A DNA stretch of 54,532 bases, taken from an uncultured Haliea sp. Lineage in GTDB: Bacteria; Pseudomonadota; Gammaproteobacteria; Pseudomonadales; Halieaceae. Position 1 is the stretch's first letter, and each line of letters opens with the position of its first letter. The stretch spans positions 1-54,532 of the forward strand of contig CAJXWP010000013.1 in NCBI GenBank assembly GCA_913062625.1, given 5' to 3'. The notes beneath the pieces are model-generated. The model saw only the letters and a program-made list of their open reading frames with translations. It ran no database searches and was not told the DNA's origin. Shown piece by piece: positions 16,916-26,113 of the stretch. The position numbers and the translations under genes were made by a program.

Positions 16916-17204
16916 ATCGGCTCAAGCTCCTATAAAACAACAGGGCGAGTCGCACTCAGCCCCTAATAGATTCTAAAATAGAACTTATTTGGCTGTAACA
17001 TGAAATACATCCAGACTAAGACGCGCCTGAATGGCCATGGCGCATTTGAAACGCGATGGTGCACTCGCCAAACGTGCTTTTATGATACCGGAGCAGTCCG
17101 CACAAATCTACTTAGTTCCATATAAGAACTGACAGGCCCGCAGGTTGCGCGCCAGTATGACTGCGTAGCAAGGCAGTAACCGCTAAGGCGCTTTCACCTG
17201 CCGG
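16916..17204 (-). promoter_or_regulatory. aceE upstream region with short dyads
   Basis: This gap separates aceE from the protease gene. Near aceE it contains TTCTA-AAA-TAGAA at 16971-16983, a perfect 5-3-5 dyad placed 56-68 bases before the aceE start, a suitable operator position. It is unlike the enterobacterial PdhR site (AATTGGT...ACCAATT). At the other end GTAACCG (17176-17182) pairs with CGGTTAC (17202-17208) across 19 bases and overlaps the protease stop codon; without a T-run it is at best a weak hairpin. No small gene was recognised. Confidence 0.4.
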
Positions 17205-20066
17205 TTACTCTCGGACATACGTGGCGTGCCCGCGCTGAATGGCTTTGGCGGAGTTGTAACGCTCAAAATCGCCCTCGGGAAGGATACCGCGACTACCCGG
17301 GGCCACGACTTGCAGCGAGTGACGCTGCGCGAGAAAAACCCGCTCATAGTAGACCTTCCAGTTGTCCAGAGTGATGGCCTCTACGGCAGTTGCCAACATC
17401 TGGCGCCCATCGAAGCCGTCCTCCTGACGCGCAATAGCTTGCCAGAAGTACTCGCCTCGCTCTGCCAAATTTTTATCAGGCCGCAGAATATCACTGACCA
17501 AGGACACTTTATGCCGCTCAAACTGCGCCTCATCCAGCTGTGGCTCCACGTTCAACATAAACGTGTTCATAGCCACGGCAACCGCATTGGCATCCGCAAC
17601 CGGAGACTGCACCAGCATTAGCAAGCCGGGCACCTCCAGTTGGGAAAAACTGGAGGCTCCCACCACATAGCCCAGCTGCTGCTCGGTGCGTAATTCCTGA
17701 AAAAACCCCGACGACATAATTTGGGCTGTCAGCGCCGTCACGGCCCTGTCATACACACTATCCCCTTCTCCTTGCAGGTACCAGGCGACCACTGAATCAT
17801 CGTGAGGAACGTCTACTGCGTATTGGGCCGACTCACCCGCAGCCAGCCTCAACACCCTGCGTTTGGGCAACGCAGGCGCTGGGTCACTACTGATAATATC
17901 GCGCAACATCGACGATAACTGTGTCACCTCGCCAGACTCATAGTTCCCATAGATAAGACCTTCGGCAGAAGCACTGCGCCAGAACTGGGCGATATACCCG
18001 TCAAGCTGACTCAGGTCTGTTGCCTGAAGAGCCGAAATCAGAGCCTTCTCACCCCATCGACCGTAAAGCAGACTTTCATTCAAATCATTAACAACCTGTC
18101 GACTAGGCCGCTGGGCGATAGCGTTTTTCAAGCTACGGATCATGTCGCTGCGAATATCAGAAAAACGGCGCTGGCTAAAGTTAGGCTCGACGATGCTGCC
18201 GAGCAAACGCTTGAGCAACAATGCCTGCTTGTCACTGTAACCACCCACCCGCAAACCAATGCCTTGCGCATTTCTATAGAAATTAAAACTCATCCCCGCC
18301 AATTGGGCGGGATAGGCAAACTCGTTGACCTGGTCAGTGAGCAATGCTGTATACAGTGCTCCACGTGCGGTTTGCTCAGCAGATTGACCCACTTCAGGTG
18401 AACGGAAGTTGATATAGGTGAAACCCCTCGGAACTCTGAACTGTTCGTCCGGCATAAACCAGATTTTTTGCCTACCCGATTGCAGGGCAAGTTGCGGCAC
18501 CTCTGGTATATCTGTGGGCAGCTCCACCAACGACACATCTTCGGCAATGAATTCGTTAGGCGCAGGAAGATGCAGCGTATCCGCACGCCTGTCACCCTCA
18601 GGGTTGGCGACGCGCCTGACATCGAATGCCTGCTCCGAATAGGGCACTTGGTAATACTCCGAGACCTGATCGCCCGCAACAGCCTGATCGCTAAACGTCA
18701 CCAGAGCATTATCGGGCCTGAATTGCTGCAGCAGCTCCGCCAGAATCGCTTCGTCATACCCGGTCATCATATACGGCCCACGCAAAATATCCTGCGGCGC
18801 GTAATACTGCATACCGCTGGCCACAGCACTCACATAGCGCATGGGACTGGCCTGCTCGCGGAAGCGAAAGCTGAGGTCTGCGAGCCTGGCTTGCTCAACA
18901 TAGAGCCAATCCTGGGGGCCTTCTTCACGCAACATATCTGCGTAGGCAAAAAGCAACTGCAACACCCTATCTGGGTCTGCTGCCCCCTTTTCTGTCAGTG
19001 AAATATTGACACTAAAGAGCGCTCCACCGCGCCATGCCAGACCCTGACCTGCGGATAAGCCCTCTGCCAGACCATCCTGCTTAAGCGCGGACAACAAACT
19101 ACCCTTCCCCTCATGGCCGATCAGATTGCCTAGATACACCTCCGGCTTCACATGATACTGGGCACGGTAATCAGGAAGCGGGAAAGAAACACTCAATTGC
19201 CGTTGAGTCGCCAACGGCTGCAGCTGCACAAACAGGGGCAGGCTACCCAATTCAAATAGGGGCTCAACGATAGTGTCACGTTCTAAAAATCGATTCGGTA
19301 TCTGGCTGAACAAGGGTGCTGTCAACGCCTCTAATTCGTCCAGCGACTGAGAACCTAGCACCACCAGGCGCATCACATTAGCCGAGTAGTACTTGTTGTA
19401 AAACTGAATCAAATCGTCGCGAATCTCAGACTCAGGTCGATCCGCGAGTGTGTCCAACGCACCCACCGAAAATTGACTGTAGGGGTGGTCCTGATTGAAC
19501 ACCTCTTGCAACACATCGAGCTCGCGACGACTATCGCTCTTTAACCCCATTTGGTACTCAGCCTCAACGGCGTTTTTTTCGCGCTCGACATATTGCGCAT
19601 CGAAGCGGGGAGCAATAAAGAATTGAGCAAAACGATCAAGTGCCACCGGCAAATCAGCGCTGTTAACGTCAAAGAAGTAATTGGTGTTCTCAAAGCTGGT
19701 ATAGGCATTGCGGCTGCCTCCATGCTCGGTAATAAAGCGCCCGTATTCAGTCGCATCCGGGTATTTCTCTGTACCCAAAAACAACATATGCTCAAGAAAA
19801 TGAGCCAAGCCTGCACGACCAGGCGGGTTATCCCCACTGCCCACCAGAATATCCAGAGCAGCGGCAGCTTTCGGGGCGTTCGGGTCAGAAATAAGCAAGA
19901 CCTCAAGACTGTTATCTAACGTTAGCAGTCGGTAGGTATAATTGTCATTCGGACTCTTAGCAGGCTGTGGGCCTAATGGCGACGTGGTGACACAGGACAC
20001 CAGTAACAAGGCACTCAACAAAAACGCCAGGGCCTTTACGCCATGACGAGAATTCAACGCGGACAT
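17205..20066 (-). CDS. Pitrilysin-like M16 insulinase family metalloprotease, lipoprotein
   Basis: The protein has 953 residues. The inverted zinc motif HFLEH lies at 89-93 and the third ligand Glu near 170 (NAVEAEYQMG), almost the numbering of E. coli pitrilysin. Four M16 half-barrel domains fit the length; RTEQQLGYVV near the C-terminal part is the conserved substrate-binding segment. The N-terminus has a hydrophobic stretch ending LLLVSC, a lipobox with Cys25, so it is probably a periplasm-facing lipoprotein that degrades peptides. GGAG six bases before this ATG decides the start over an ATG four codons upstream with no ribosome site. It follows the PerM-like gene by 17 bases. Confidence 0.92.
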   Translation of the reverse strand: MSALNSRHGVKALAFLLSALLLVSCVTTSPLGPQPAKSPNDNYTYRLLTLDNSLEVLLISDPNAPKAAAALDILVGSGDNPPGRAGLAHFLEHMLFLGTEKYPDATEYGRFITEHGGSRNAYTSFENTNYFFDVNSADLPVALDRFAQFFIAPRFDAQYVEREKNAVEAEYQMGLKSDSRRELDVLQEVFNQDHPYSQFSVGALDTLADRPESEIRDDLIQFYNKYYSANVMRLVVLGSQSLDELEALTAPLFSQIPNRFLERDTIVEPLFELGSLPLFVQLQPLATQRQLSVSFPLPDYRAQYHVKPEVYLGNLIGHEGKGSLLSALKQDGLAEGLSAGQGLAWRGGALFSVNISLTEKGAADPDRVLQLLFAYADMLREEGPQDWLYVEQARLADLSFRFREQASPMRYVSAVASGMQYYAPQDILRGPYMMTGYDEAILAELLQQFRPDNALVTFSDQAVAGDQVSEYYQVPYSEQAFDVRRVANPEGDRRADTLHLPAPNEFIAEDVSLVELPTDIPEVPQLALQSGRQKIWFMPDEQFRVPRGFTYINFRSPEVGQSAEQTARGALYTALLTDQVNEFAYPAQLAGMSFNFYRNAQGIGLRVGGYSDKQALLLKRLLGSIVEPNFSQRRFSDIRSDMIRSLKNAIAQRPSRQVVNDLNESLLYGRWGEKALISALQATDLSQLDGYIAQFWRSASAEGLIYGNYESGEVTQLSSMLRDIISSDPAPALPKRRVLRLAAGESAQYAVDVPHDDSVVAWYLQGEGDSVYDRAVTALTAQIMSSGFFQELRTEQQLGYVVGASSFSQLEVPGLLMLVQSPVADANAVAVAMNTFMLNVEPQLDEAQFERHKVSLVSDILRPDKNLAERGEYFWQAIARQEDGFDGRQMLATAVEAITLDNWKVYYERVFLAQRHSLQVVAPGSRGILPEGDFERYNSAKAIQRGHATYVRE

Positions 20067-20083
20067 CAGAAACTCCATCAGAT

Positions 20084-21163
20084 TTACGTGAGCGGGTCAG
20101 CCTCGGAAACAGCCTGCTCCGGGGTAGGCCACGCATTAATTATGGCTTTAACGAGGGTCGCCAGAGGTATCGCAAAAAAGACGCCCCATAAACCCCAAAT
20201 CCCGCCAAAGAATAACACAGCCAAGATAATAGCCACCGGGTGAAGGTTCACCGCCTCCGAGAATAAAAACGGCACCAGCACGTTACCATCCAACACTTGG
20301 ATGATCGTGTAGACGGCAAACATGTAATAAAATTCACTCGTAAGTCCCCACTGAAAAAACCCCACCATGACGACTGGCACGGTGACAAGCGCAGCACCGA
20401 TGTAGGGGACAATAACCGAAAGGCCCACCAATAAACCCAATAATGCGGCGTAGGCGACGCCTAACCAGGCAAATGCAAAATAGGTAACAGAACCGACCAT
20501 CAGTATTTCGAGCACTTTGCCGCGAGCGTAATTAGAAAATTGCTCATTCATTTCTGTCCAAATACGCCGTAACAAAGGTCGCTCAGCGGGAAGAAACCCC
20601 CCTAACCAGTCGAGCAGTTTTTCTCGATCCTTGAGGAAAAAGAACACCAGCATCGGTATCAATACCATGTAGACCAACACCGTCAGAATACCTGGAATTG
20701 ATGCCAGTGTGCGCGTGACGGCAACCTGACCTAGTCCCGCGAATTCAGTCTGCGCAACACTGACGAACTCCCGAAATTGCTCTTTACTAATAATATCAGG
20801 ATAACGTTCAGACAGGACGCCCAGGAATTGTTGTGCCTGATCAAGCATTCGGGGCATTTCACCTACCAGACTCAGCAATTGGCGCCACACCAGCGGCAAC
20901 AGAGCAAAGCTAAAACCGAAAAAGATGCCGACGAATGCTAAATAGGACACGGCCACCCCAAGCCACTGGGGGAGCCCATAGCGCTCAAGCCGCCCCGAGA
21001 GACCTTGGGCAAGATAGGCCAGCACAATAGCGGCGACTACAGGCTTAAGGATATCGCCTATGGTCATTAACAGGGCCACCGCAATCGCCAGCAACACCAG
21101 CACAAGAACCGACTCTTCCTCAGAGAGATACCGTTTGTACCATTTTTTGAAAATATCCAGCAT
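20084..21163 (-). CDS. perM: AI-2E/PerM family membrane transporter
   Basis: This 359-residue polytopic protein has about eight hydrophobic segments. They include an early pair (LVLVLLAIAVALLMTIG, PVVAAIVLAYLAQGL), a long soluble middle region (about 100-165), and the family-typical GLLVGLSVIVPYIGAALVTVP and FFGGIWGLWGVFFAIPLA near the C-terminus. Members export small molecules or ions; the substrate here is unknown, and the autoinducer-2 name is historical. The order tusA-like, perM, M16 protease on one strand suggests a shared transcript, although a 154-base gap lies before perM. Confidence 0.88.
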   Translation of the reverse strand: MLDIFKKWYKRYLSEEESVLVLVLLAIAVALLMTIGDILKPVVAAIVLAYLAQGLSGRLERYGLPQWLGVAVSYLAFVGIFFGFSFALLPLVWRQLLSLVGEMPRMLDQAQQFLGVLSERYPDIISKEQFREFVSVAQTEFAGLGQVAVTRTLASIPGILTVLVYMVLIPMLVFFFLKDREKLLDWLGGFLPAERPLLRRIWTEMNEQFSNYARGKVLEILMVGSVTYFAFAWLGVAYAALLGLLVGLSVIVPYIGAALVTVPVVMVGFFQWGLTSEFYYMFAVYTIIQVLDGNVLVPFLFSEAVNLHPVAIILAVLFFGGIWGLWGVFFAIPLATLVKAIINAWPTPEQAVSEADPLT

Positions 21164-21317
21164 ACATTGTCCGTCGCGTTATCCGCGTTCTAGCGTGCTA
21201 GAGCGGTCCATCATATATCCCATCATTATACTGTCGAAGTCACCACAATTGCTTGAGCAACAGCGCCATTTTGACCACTTTATCCGCTCTTCTAAACCCA
21301 CCGAGCATCCCGGACTG

Positions 21318-21551
21318 TCACCGTTTTTCAATCAAATAACGGTAAACCCCCTCTGCCTCATGGCTATCGAGTAAAAGATGACCCGACTGCTCTGCAAAAA
21401 CACGAAAGTCCCTCACAGAACTCTGGTCAGTCGCCAACACACAAAGCTTCTGGCCAATGCGCATACTATTGAGCGCCCGTTTGGCTTTCAATAGAGGCAT
21501 CGGGCAATCCAGCCCCGTAGCGTCTACTTTTATCACGTCCAACTCTGCCAT
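21318..21551 (-). CDS. tusA: TusA-like sulfurtransferase
   Basis: The protein has 77 residues, the normal TusA size, with GLDCPMPLLKAKRAL: Cys16 of the CPxP motif is the persulfide-carrying residue. These small cytoplasmic proteins pass sulfur from a cysteine desulfurase toward tRNA thiolation or other sulfur-transfer routes. The adjacency to a PerM-like transporter is common in gammaproteobacteria. Because several TusA-like paralogues usually exist in a genome, whether this is the tRNA-thiolation TusA is not settled. Confidence 0.88.
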   Translation of the reverse strand: MAELDVIKVDATGLDCPMPLLKAKRALNSMRIGQKLCVLATDQSSVRDFRVFAEQSGHLLLDSHEAEGVYRYLIEKR

Positions 21552-21642
21552 TACGCTAACTATCCAACATGGTTGGCCACTGTGCCTAGGCCTTACCGGT
21601 CAAATCCACACTGTGAGGCCTGACGCCCTCACCCCTTCGACA

Positions 21643-22434
21643 TTAAACGCCCTTAAAGACTGCCGTGCGCCGCTCTATAAATGATTGGACGCCTTCAGTG
21701 GCATCTTCGGTGGCCAGCAGCCGCTGCTGAGTCGGGCCCAGTTCCCGTGCGGCAGCAGCAAAACCTTGCTCGACGAAGCGTCTCGACGAGGCCTTGGTTG
21801 CTTGAACAGCAAGAGGAGCTTGTGCCGCAATAACAGCGGCGATTTCCAGCGCGCGCTGCAATTGCTTGCCAACCGGAACGACCTCTTGCACCAAGCCAAT
21901 TCGATAGGCTTCTTGTGAATCAAACTCATCGCTCGTCAGCAAATGATACATCGCATTGCCCCATCCACCGCGCTGTACGAAACGGATAGTTGCGCCACCG
22001 GTCGCGTGAATACCGCGCGAAGGTTCTAACTGAGAGAAGCGGCAATTATCCGCAGCGATTACAATGTCGCCAGCCAGCGCAATTTCGATACCGAAGGTAA
22101 AGGTGATGCCTTGCACGGCGGTAATGATTGGCTTGCGACAGCCGCGGCCAAGCGCCAACGGGTCAACTCTCTCGTGCGAGGTTTCCTCTGTGCTACCGCC
22201 GTCTTGCATTCTTCCTGTCCACTTGGGCAGATCGAGACCCGCCGTGAAGTGTTCTCCGTGCCCGAAGAGGACACCGACAAAGAGATCATCATGTTCGTCT
22301 AGACGCGCAAATGCCTCTAAGAGTTGCTTGGCCATGGTCGGCGTATAGCCATTATATTTTTCGGGTCGATTCAGGCCGATCAAGAGTATGTGGCCGCGCT
22401 GCTCTACGCTGATGGAACCTTCTGAGTCTGACAT
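21643..22434 (-). CDS. Enoyl-CoA hydratase (crotonase family)
   Basis: The protein has 263 residues with a crotonase fold: HFTAGLDLPKW forms the CoA-binding loop and GITFTFGIEIALAGD the oxyanion region. Both hydratase glutamates are present, at residues 117 (GIEIAL) and 137 (SQLEPSRG), spaced by exactly 20 as E144 and E164 in rat hydratase. Hydration of a 2-enoyl-CoA is therefore likely. GGAGAAAAG precedes the ATG. It is on the same strand as the BASS transporter and the ACAD pair but separated from the former by 254 bases, so its membership in that module is an inference. Confidence 0.88.
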   Translation of the reverse strand: MSDSEGSISVEQRGHILLIGLNRPEKYNGYTPTMAKQLLEAFARLDEHDDLFVGVLFGHGEHFTAGLDLPKWTGRMQDGGSTEETSHERVDPLALGRGCRKPIITAVQGITFTFGIEIALAGDIVIAADNCRFSQLEPSRGIHATGGATIRFVQRGGWGNAMYHLLTSDEFDSQEAYRIGLVQEVVPVGKQLQRALEIAAVIAAQAPLAVQATKASSRRFVEQGFAAAARELGPTQQRLLATEDATEGVQSFIERRTAVFKGV

Positions 22435-22688
22435 AGTCTTTTCTCCGGAATGCCTTTAGGAGAAAATACCTCTCCCAAATCGTATGATGAACTGCTCCTG
22501 ATACCTATTGTTGTCAATAATGGCTCAGAACCGCCTGCAACCGTTGCGCGTATAGTTTGCCATCATTTATACGATGGCGTTTGTTTTTAGTAACGTCTAT
22601 CTCTAAGCCAGACAGATACCTCCAATCAACGAACGTAAACTGTTCGATTCACGGGCCACCTACTACTGAGACCCAGCGCGATGCATCA
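22435..22688 (-). other. Intergenic region before the hydratase gene
   Basis: No gene was recognised. Near the transporter side lies a weak dyad, CGAAC at 22630-22634 and GTTCG at 22642-22646. A short GGGAGAGG...TTCTCC hairpin-like pair lies just before the hydratase ribosome site. Neither matches a regulator consensus I can name. Confidence 0.35.
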
Positions 22689-23591
22689 TCACTGCGTGAT
22701 ACCCGCAGCTGATGAGCGGCGGCCCACCGCAATGAGTCCCGCCGCGAGCAACAGTTGCACCGCACCGTAAAGCAACAGGGCAAACAGTACGGTGTCGCCA
22801 AGTGCAGCAGTGTGTGCAGCCGCGGCGGGAAATAGTGTGGCCTTTATAAGAATACCAAGATTCACATTTCGCACTACTGTCTCCATCTCGATGGCTGAGC
22901 AGTCGGCTCGCTTGAGTCCAGTCACGCGTCCACTAGACCATCCAATAACCGCAAAGACCAACGTCAATAAAACGATGCTCAATGCATTGTCCAAGCCAAA
23001 GGCCGCGATATCTAATCGACCGGCAATACTAGAACCCACAGCGATCAGGCCAATACCCAGCAGGGAACCTCGAATACACCACTTAGAAAGTGGCACCGCA
23101 GACTTGGGAAACAGATAGAAATAGAGCATACCCAGCGACAAAGGTATGAGCAGCGTGAGCGTTATCTCACGCATGATAAGGAGTCTGGGCATGACGAAAT
23201 CGGCTGGCATATAGTCACCAATCAAAAGCTCAAGAATAATCGGCGTTGAAAAAAGACAAGCCAGTGTGGTGATTGCAGTAATGCAAATAGACAGGGCGAA
23301 ATTGCCACGCGCAAAATAGGTAAAGAAGTTTGAGCTCGCCCCGCCAGGAATAGCCGCAATAAGTGCAATAGACACCACGATACCGCCCATCAAACCGAGT
23401 ATCGAGATAAACAAAAAAGCCGCTAGCGGGATCACGCCCAGTTGCACAAGCACGCCAACCGTCACCGACTTAGGTTCCCGTGCCACGTCACGAAAGTCGT
23501 TACCCGTTAAAGTCGCGCCCACACCAAACATCGCTAATATCAGCTGGATAGCCGCGAACCAATATTCGTTGGTAATATAAAAATCTGCCAT
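22689..23591 (-). CDS. BASS family transporter (bile acid:sodium symporter-like)
   Basis: This 300-residue, strongly hydrophobic protein has nine to ten predicted membrane segments. LILAMFGVGATLTGNDF at the N-terminus and AAIPGGASSNFFTYFARGN in the first half match the BASS/SBF family, whose members couple Na+ to uptake of bile acids, pantothenate or other organic acids. The second half contains METVVRNVNLGILIKATLFP, matching the family's crossover-helix repeat. Its place beside a heteromeric acyl-CoA dehydrogenase pair, 17 kb from a steroid ring operon, makes a steroid acid a reasonable substrate guess. The sequence does not show the substrate. Confidence 0.88.
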   Translation of the reverse strand: MADFYITNEYWFAAIQLILAMFGVGATLTGNDFRDVAREPKSVTVGVLVQLGVIPLAAFLFISILGLMGGIVVSIALIAAIPGGASSNFFTYFARGNFALSICITAITTLACLFSTPIILELLIGDYMPADFVMPRLLIMREITLTLLIPLSLGMLYFYLFPKSAVPLSKWCIRGSLLGIGLIAVGSSIAGRLDIAAFGLDNALSIVLLTLVFAVIGWSSGRVTGLKRADCSAIEMETVVRNVNLGILIKATLFPAAAAHTAALGDTVLFALLLYGAVQLLLAAGLIAVGRRSSAAGITQ

Positions 23592-23760
23592 GCTAATAGT
23601 CCGTCAAAATTGAGCACTGGTGATGAGAGTGACGAAGGCTGTGTTATTGAGTCGCCAGGCGCCTCATAAAAATGGCAGCATCGTAAGCCCGCCGGCGACA
23701 CAAAGGGCGCTCATCAAACTACCATTGCGGCAATCCGACAAGCACTCTGTTCAACTTATC

Positions 23761-24888
23761 TCAGCTGGCGGCAAAGCGTGCGGTATGATGATCGGTGCTG
23801 CCAAATGAAAATTGAATCGCAGTAAGACGCTTGAAATAGTGCCCAACATCGAGTTCATCGGTGACGGCAATACCACCATGAATTTGAATCGACTCTTCAC
23901 CCACGAGGCGAGCAGCCTTGCCAATGCGACTTTTAGCCGCCGACAGCGCTTTAGGTGCCCTTCCCCCAAGGCGATCCATTTCCATCGCTGCCATGAGCAA
24001 TATAGATTTGGCCTGAGCAAGCTCTATGAACATATTCGCCATGCGATGCTGCAGTGCCTGAAAGGTTGAAAGTGTGACTTTAAATTGCTTACGAATTTTG
24101 CTGTATTCGACCGTTTTCATCAGTGACATTTCCATCGCGCCAACGGCTTCTGCACAGACCGCCAGGGCGGCCTTATCAATGGTCATTTCAATCACGTCGA
24201 TGGCCTCACCGGCATTACCCAACAGGTTACTTGCAGGAAGCGCAACATTATCAAACCAAATATCAGCCGCACGCTGGCCATCGACACTGGCATAACACTC
24301 GCGTCGAACACCTGGCGCGCTGGCATCGACCCAAATCAGACTGATCCCTTCGCGATCGCAAGATTCACCAGACGTGCGCACCGACACCAGAATTTTTTCA
24401 GCTGCGGCGCCATTCAATACCACCGACTTATGCCCGTTAAGTACTATCTCGTCGCCGTTTATCACTGCACTACATTGCACGTTAGCCAAATGATAACGGC
24501 TTTGTGGTTCAGCATAGGCAAACGCCAGTTGCAGCGATCCTTCCATGAGTGGCGCTAGCAATGCCGCTTTTTGTTCGCTGCTGCCAGCCTCACTAATTAT
24601 CGTACCTGCGAGTATGGTGTTGGCTAGAAATGGCTCGACCAGCAACCCTTTGCCAAACTCTTGCATGGTCACAATCAAATCGACCGCGCTGCCGCCAAAG
24701 CCGCCGTCGTCTTCTTTAAAGGGTATGGTCAACCAGCCGAGTTCGGCAAACAGCTGCCAATTCTCGGCACTAAACCCTGTGGCACTTTTTGAAATCGCTT
24801 GGCGGCTATCCCAATCATAGTCTTGGCTAATAAATTTACTGACGCTTTGCTGCAGCATCTGCTGTTCTTCACTGTATGAAAAATCCAT
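23761..24888 (-). CDS. Acyl-CoA dehydrogenase, probable non-catalytic subunit
   Basis: The protein of 375 residues has the ACAD three-domain layout (N-terminal helices, middle beta domain, C-terminal helices with EYSKIRKQFKVTLSTFQALQHR). The helix-G position that carries the catalytic Glu in isovaleryl-CoA-type enzymes (ER) reads Asp238-Lys239 (MTIDKAALAV). The C-terminal FSFGSTDHH also lacks a catalytic Glu. It therefore looks like the non-catalytic partner of an alpha2beta2 enzyme, the design known for steroid ACADs such as ChsE4-ChsE5. The start is the ATG behind GGGGAGAG, 13 bases after the partner's stop; a longer in-frame reading overlaps that gene. Confidence 0.9.
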   Translation of the reverse strand: MDFSYSEEQQMLQQSVSKFISQDYDWDSRQAISKSATGFSAENWQLFAELGWLTIPFKEDDGGFGGSAVDLIVTMQEFGKGLLVEPFLANTILAGTIISEAGSSEQKAALLAPLMEGSLQLAFAYAEPQSRYHLANVQCSAVINGDEIVLNGHKSVVLNGAAAEKILVSVRTSGESCDREGISLIWVDASAPGVRRECYASVDGQRAADIWFDNVALPASNLLGNAGEAIDVIEMTIDKAALAVCAEAVGAMEMSLMKTVEYSKIRKQFKVTLSTFQALQHRMANMFIELAQAKSILLMAAMEMDRLGGRAPKALSAAKSRIGKAARLVGEESIQIHGGIAVTDELDVGHYFKRLTAIQFSFGSTDHHTARFAAS

Positions 24889-24901
24889 TGTCTCTCCCCG
24901 C

Positions 24902-26113
24902 TTACAGGCCGAGTACGGCTTTGCAGATAATATTGGTTTGAATTTCGTTACTACCACCATAAATAGTGGCTTTGCGGTTGTTGAAGTAAGTGGGGGCACT
25001 GCCAGCAGCTTGATCAGGGCCAATCGCTACACCATCGAACCCTTCAAGAAACTGATCGCGAACAAATGGTAGCGAGTAATAGCCCGCCAATTCCACATTA
25101 AGCACATCGATGGCCTGTTGTATCTCAGTACCTTTGATTTTTAAAATAGACGACTCTGGTCCTGGCGCTTGGCCCGTACTCACATCAGCCAATGTTTTCA
25201 GCTCGGTATACTCAAGAGCCAACAACTCAATTTCTAGCTCAGCGATTTTTTGCTGCCAAGCCGCGTTATCGCTCAACATGCTATTAGCACCTGATAGCCC
25301 ATCACTAGTTTGCGCCGCTTTTTCTTTCAGGTCTTGCAAGCGTTTTTTACTTTTGGCAACACCGGCAATATTTGTGCGCTCATGGGTCAGTAACACTTTG
25401 GCATAGGTCCAGCCTTTGCCTTCTTCCCCAATCAAGTTTTCTGCTGGCACACGCACATTATCGAAGTGAACCTCATTCACTTCGGGCGAACCATCTAACA
25501 AATAAATAGGAGAAATATTAATGCCTGGCGTTTTCATATTAATCAATAAAAATGAGATGGCATTTTGATTCTTAACATCGGCAGCACCGGTGCGAACTAG
25601 GCAAAATATCCAATCAGCATGCTGACCCAGCGTGGTCCAAGTTTTAGTGCCGTTCACCACGTATTCATCACCTTCGCGTACTGCGGTTGTTTTCAATGAT
25701 GCCAAATCAGAGCCTGCATTCGGCTCAGAATAGCCCTGACACCACCAAACGTTACTCGCAAGAATATCAGGCAAAAAGCGCTGCTTCTGCTCTTCATTGC
25801 CATAGGTATAAATAATCGGTGCGACCATTTTTAACCCGAAGGCCATCACTTCAGGCGCGCCAAATTTGGCGCACTCGTTATCAAAAATATATTTTTGCGC
25901 AGGCGTCCAACCCGTGCCGCCAAACTCAACCGGCCAATTTGTGGCAACCCAGCCTTTTTTAGCCAGAATTTTCTGCCAGGTGACAAAATCGTCTTTGGTC
26001 AGCTCAATGCCGTTGGCCGCTTTGTCTCGGATGTCGCCAGGAAGCTCCGCCGCTAGAAACGCACTGACTTCTTGCTGAAAGGCCAGTTCCTCTGTAGAAA
26101 AATCTATATTCAT
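24902..26113 (-). CDS. Acyl-CoA dehydrogenase, probable catalytic subunit
   Basis: The 403-residue ACAD contains CQGYSEPNAGSDLASLKT and VVNGTKTWTT (FAD and substrate-binding middle domain) and the C-terminal ATIYGGSNEIQ. Glu245 in LLTHERTNIAG occupies the helix-G catalytic position, while the alternative C-terminal position is Gly. It most resembles the steroid-side-chain and HIP-type FadE group, which work as heterotetramers with an inactive partner. The partner gene follows after 13 bases. The reaction is FAD-dependent alpha,beta-dehydrogenation of an acyl-CoA. It is the first gene of this minus-strand module; the 420-base region before it should hold the promoter. Confidence 0.92.
   Translation of the reverse strand: MNIDFSTEELAFQQEVSAFLAAELPGDIRDKAANGIELTKDDFVTWQKILAKKGWVATNWPVEFGGTGWTPAQKYIFDNECAKFGAPEVMAFGLKMVAPIIYTYGNEEQKQRFLPDILASNVWWCQGYSEPNAGSDLASLKTTAVREGDEYVVNGTKTWTTLGQHADWIFCLVRTGAADVKNQNAISFLLINMKTPGINISPIYLLDGSPEVNEVHFDNVRVPAENLIGEEGKGWTYAKVLLTHERTNIAGVAKSKKRLQDLKEKAAQTSDGLSGANSMLSDNAAWQQKIAELEIELLALEYTELKTLADVSTGQAPGPESSILKIKGTEIQQAIDVLNVELAGYYSLPFVRDQFLEGFDGVAIGPDQAAGSAPTYFNNRKATIYGGSNEIQTNIICKAVLGL

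Noticed and set aside
17176-17208. Rho-independent terminator after the protease gene
   Set aside because: The 7-base arms are separated by 19 bases and no T-run follows in the direction of transcription.
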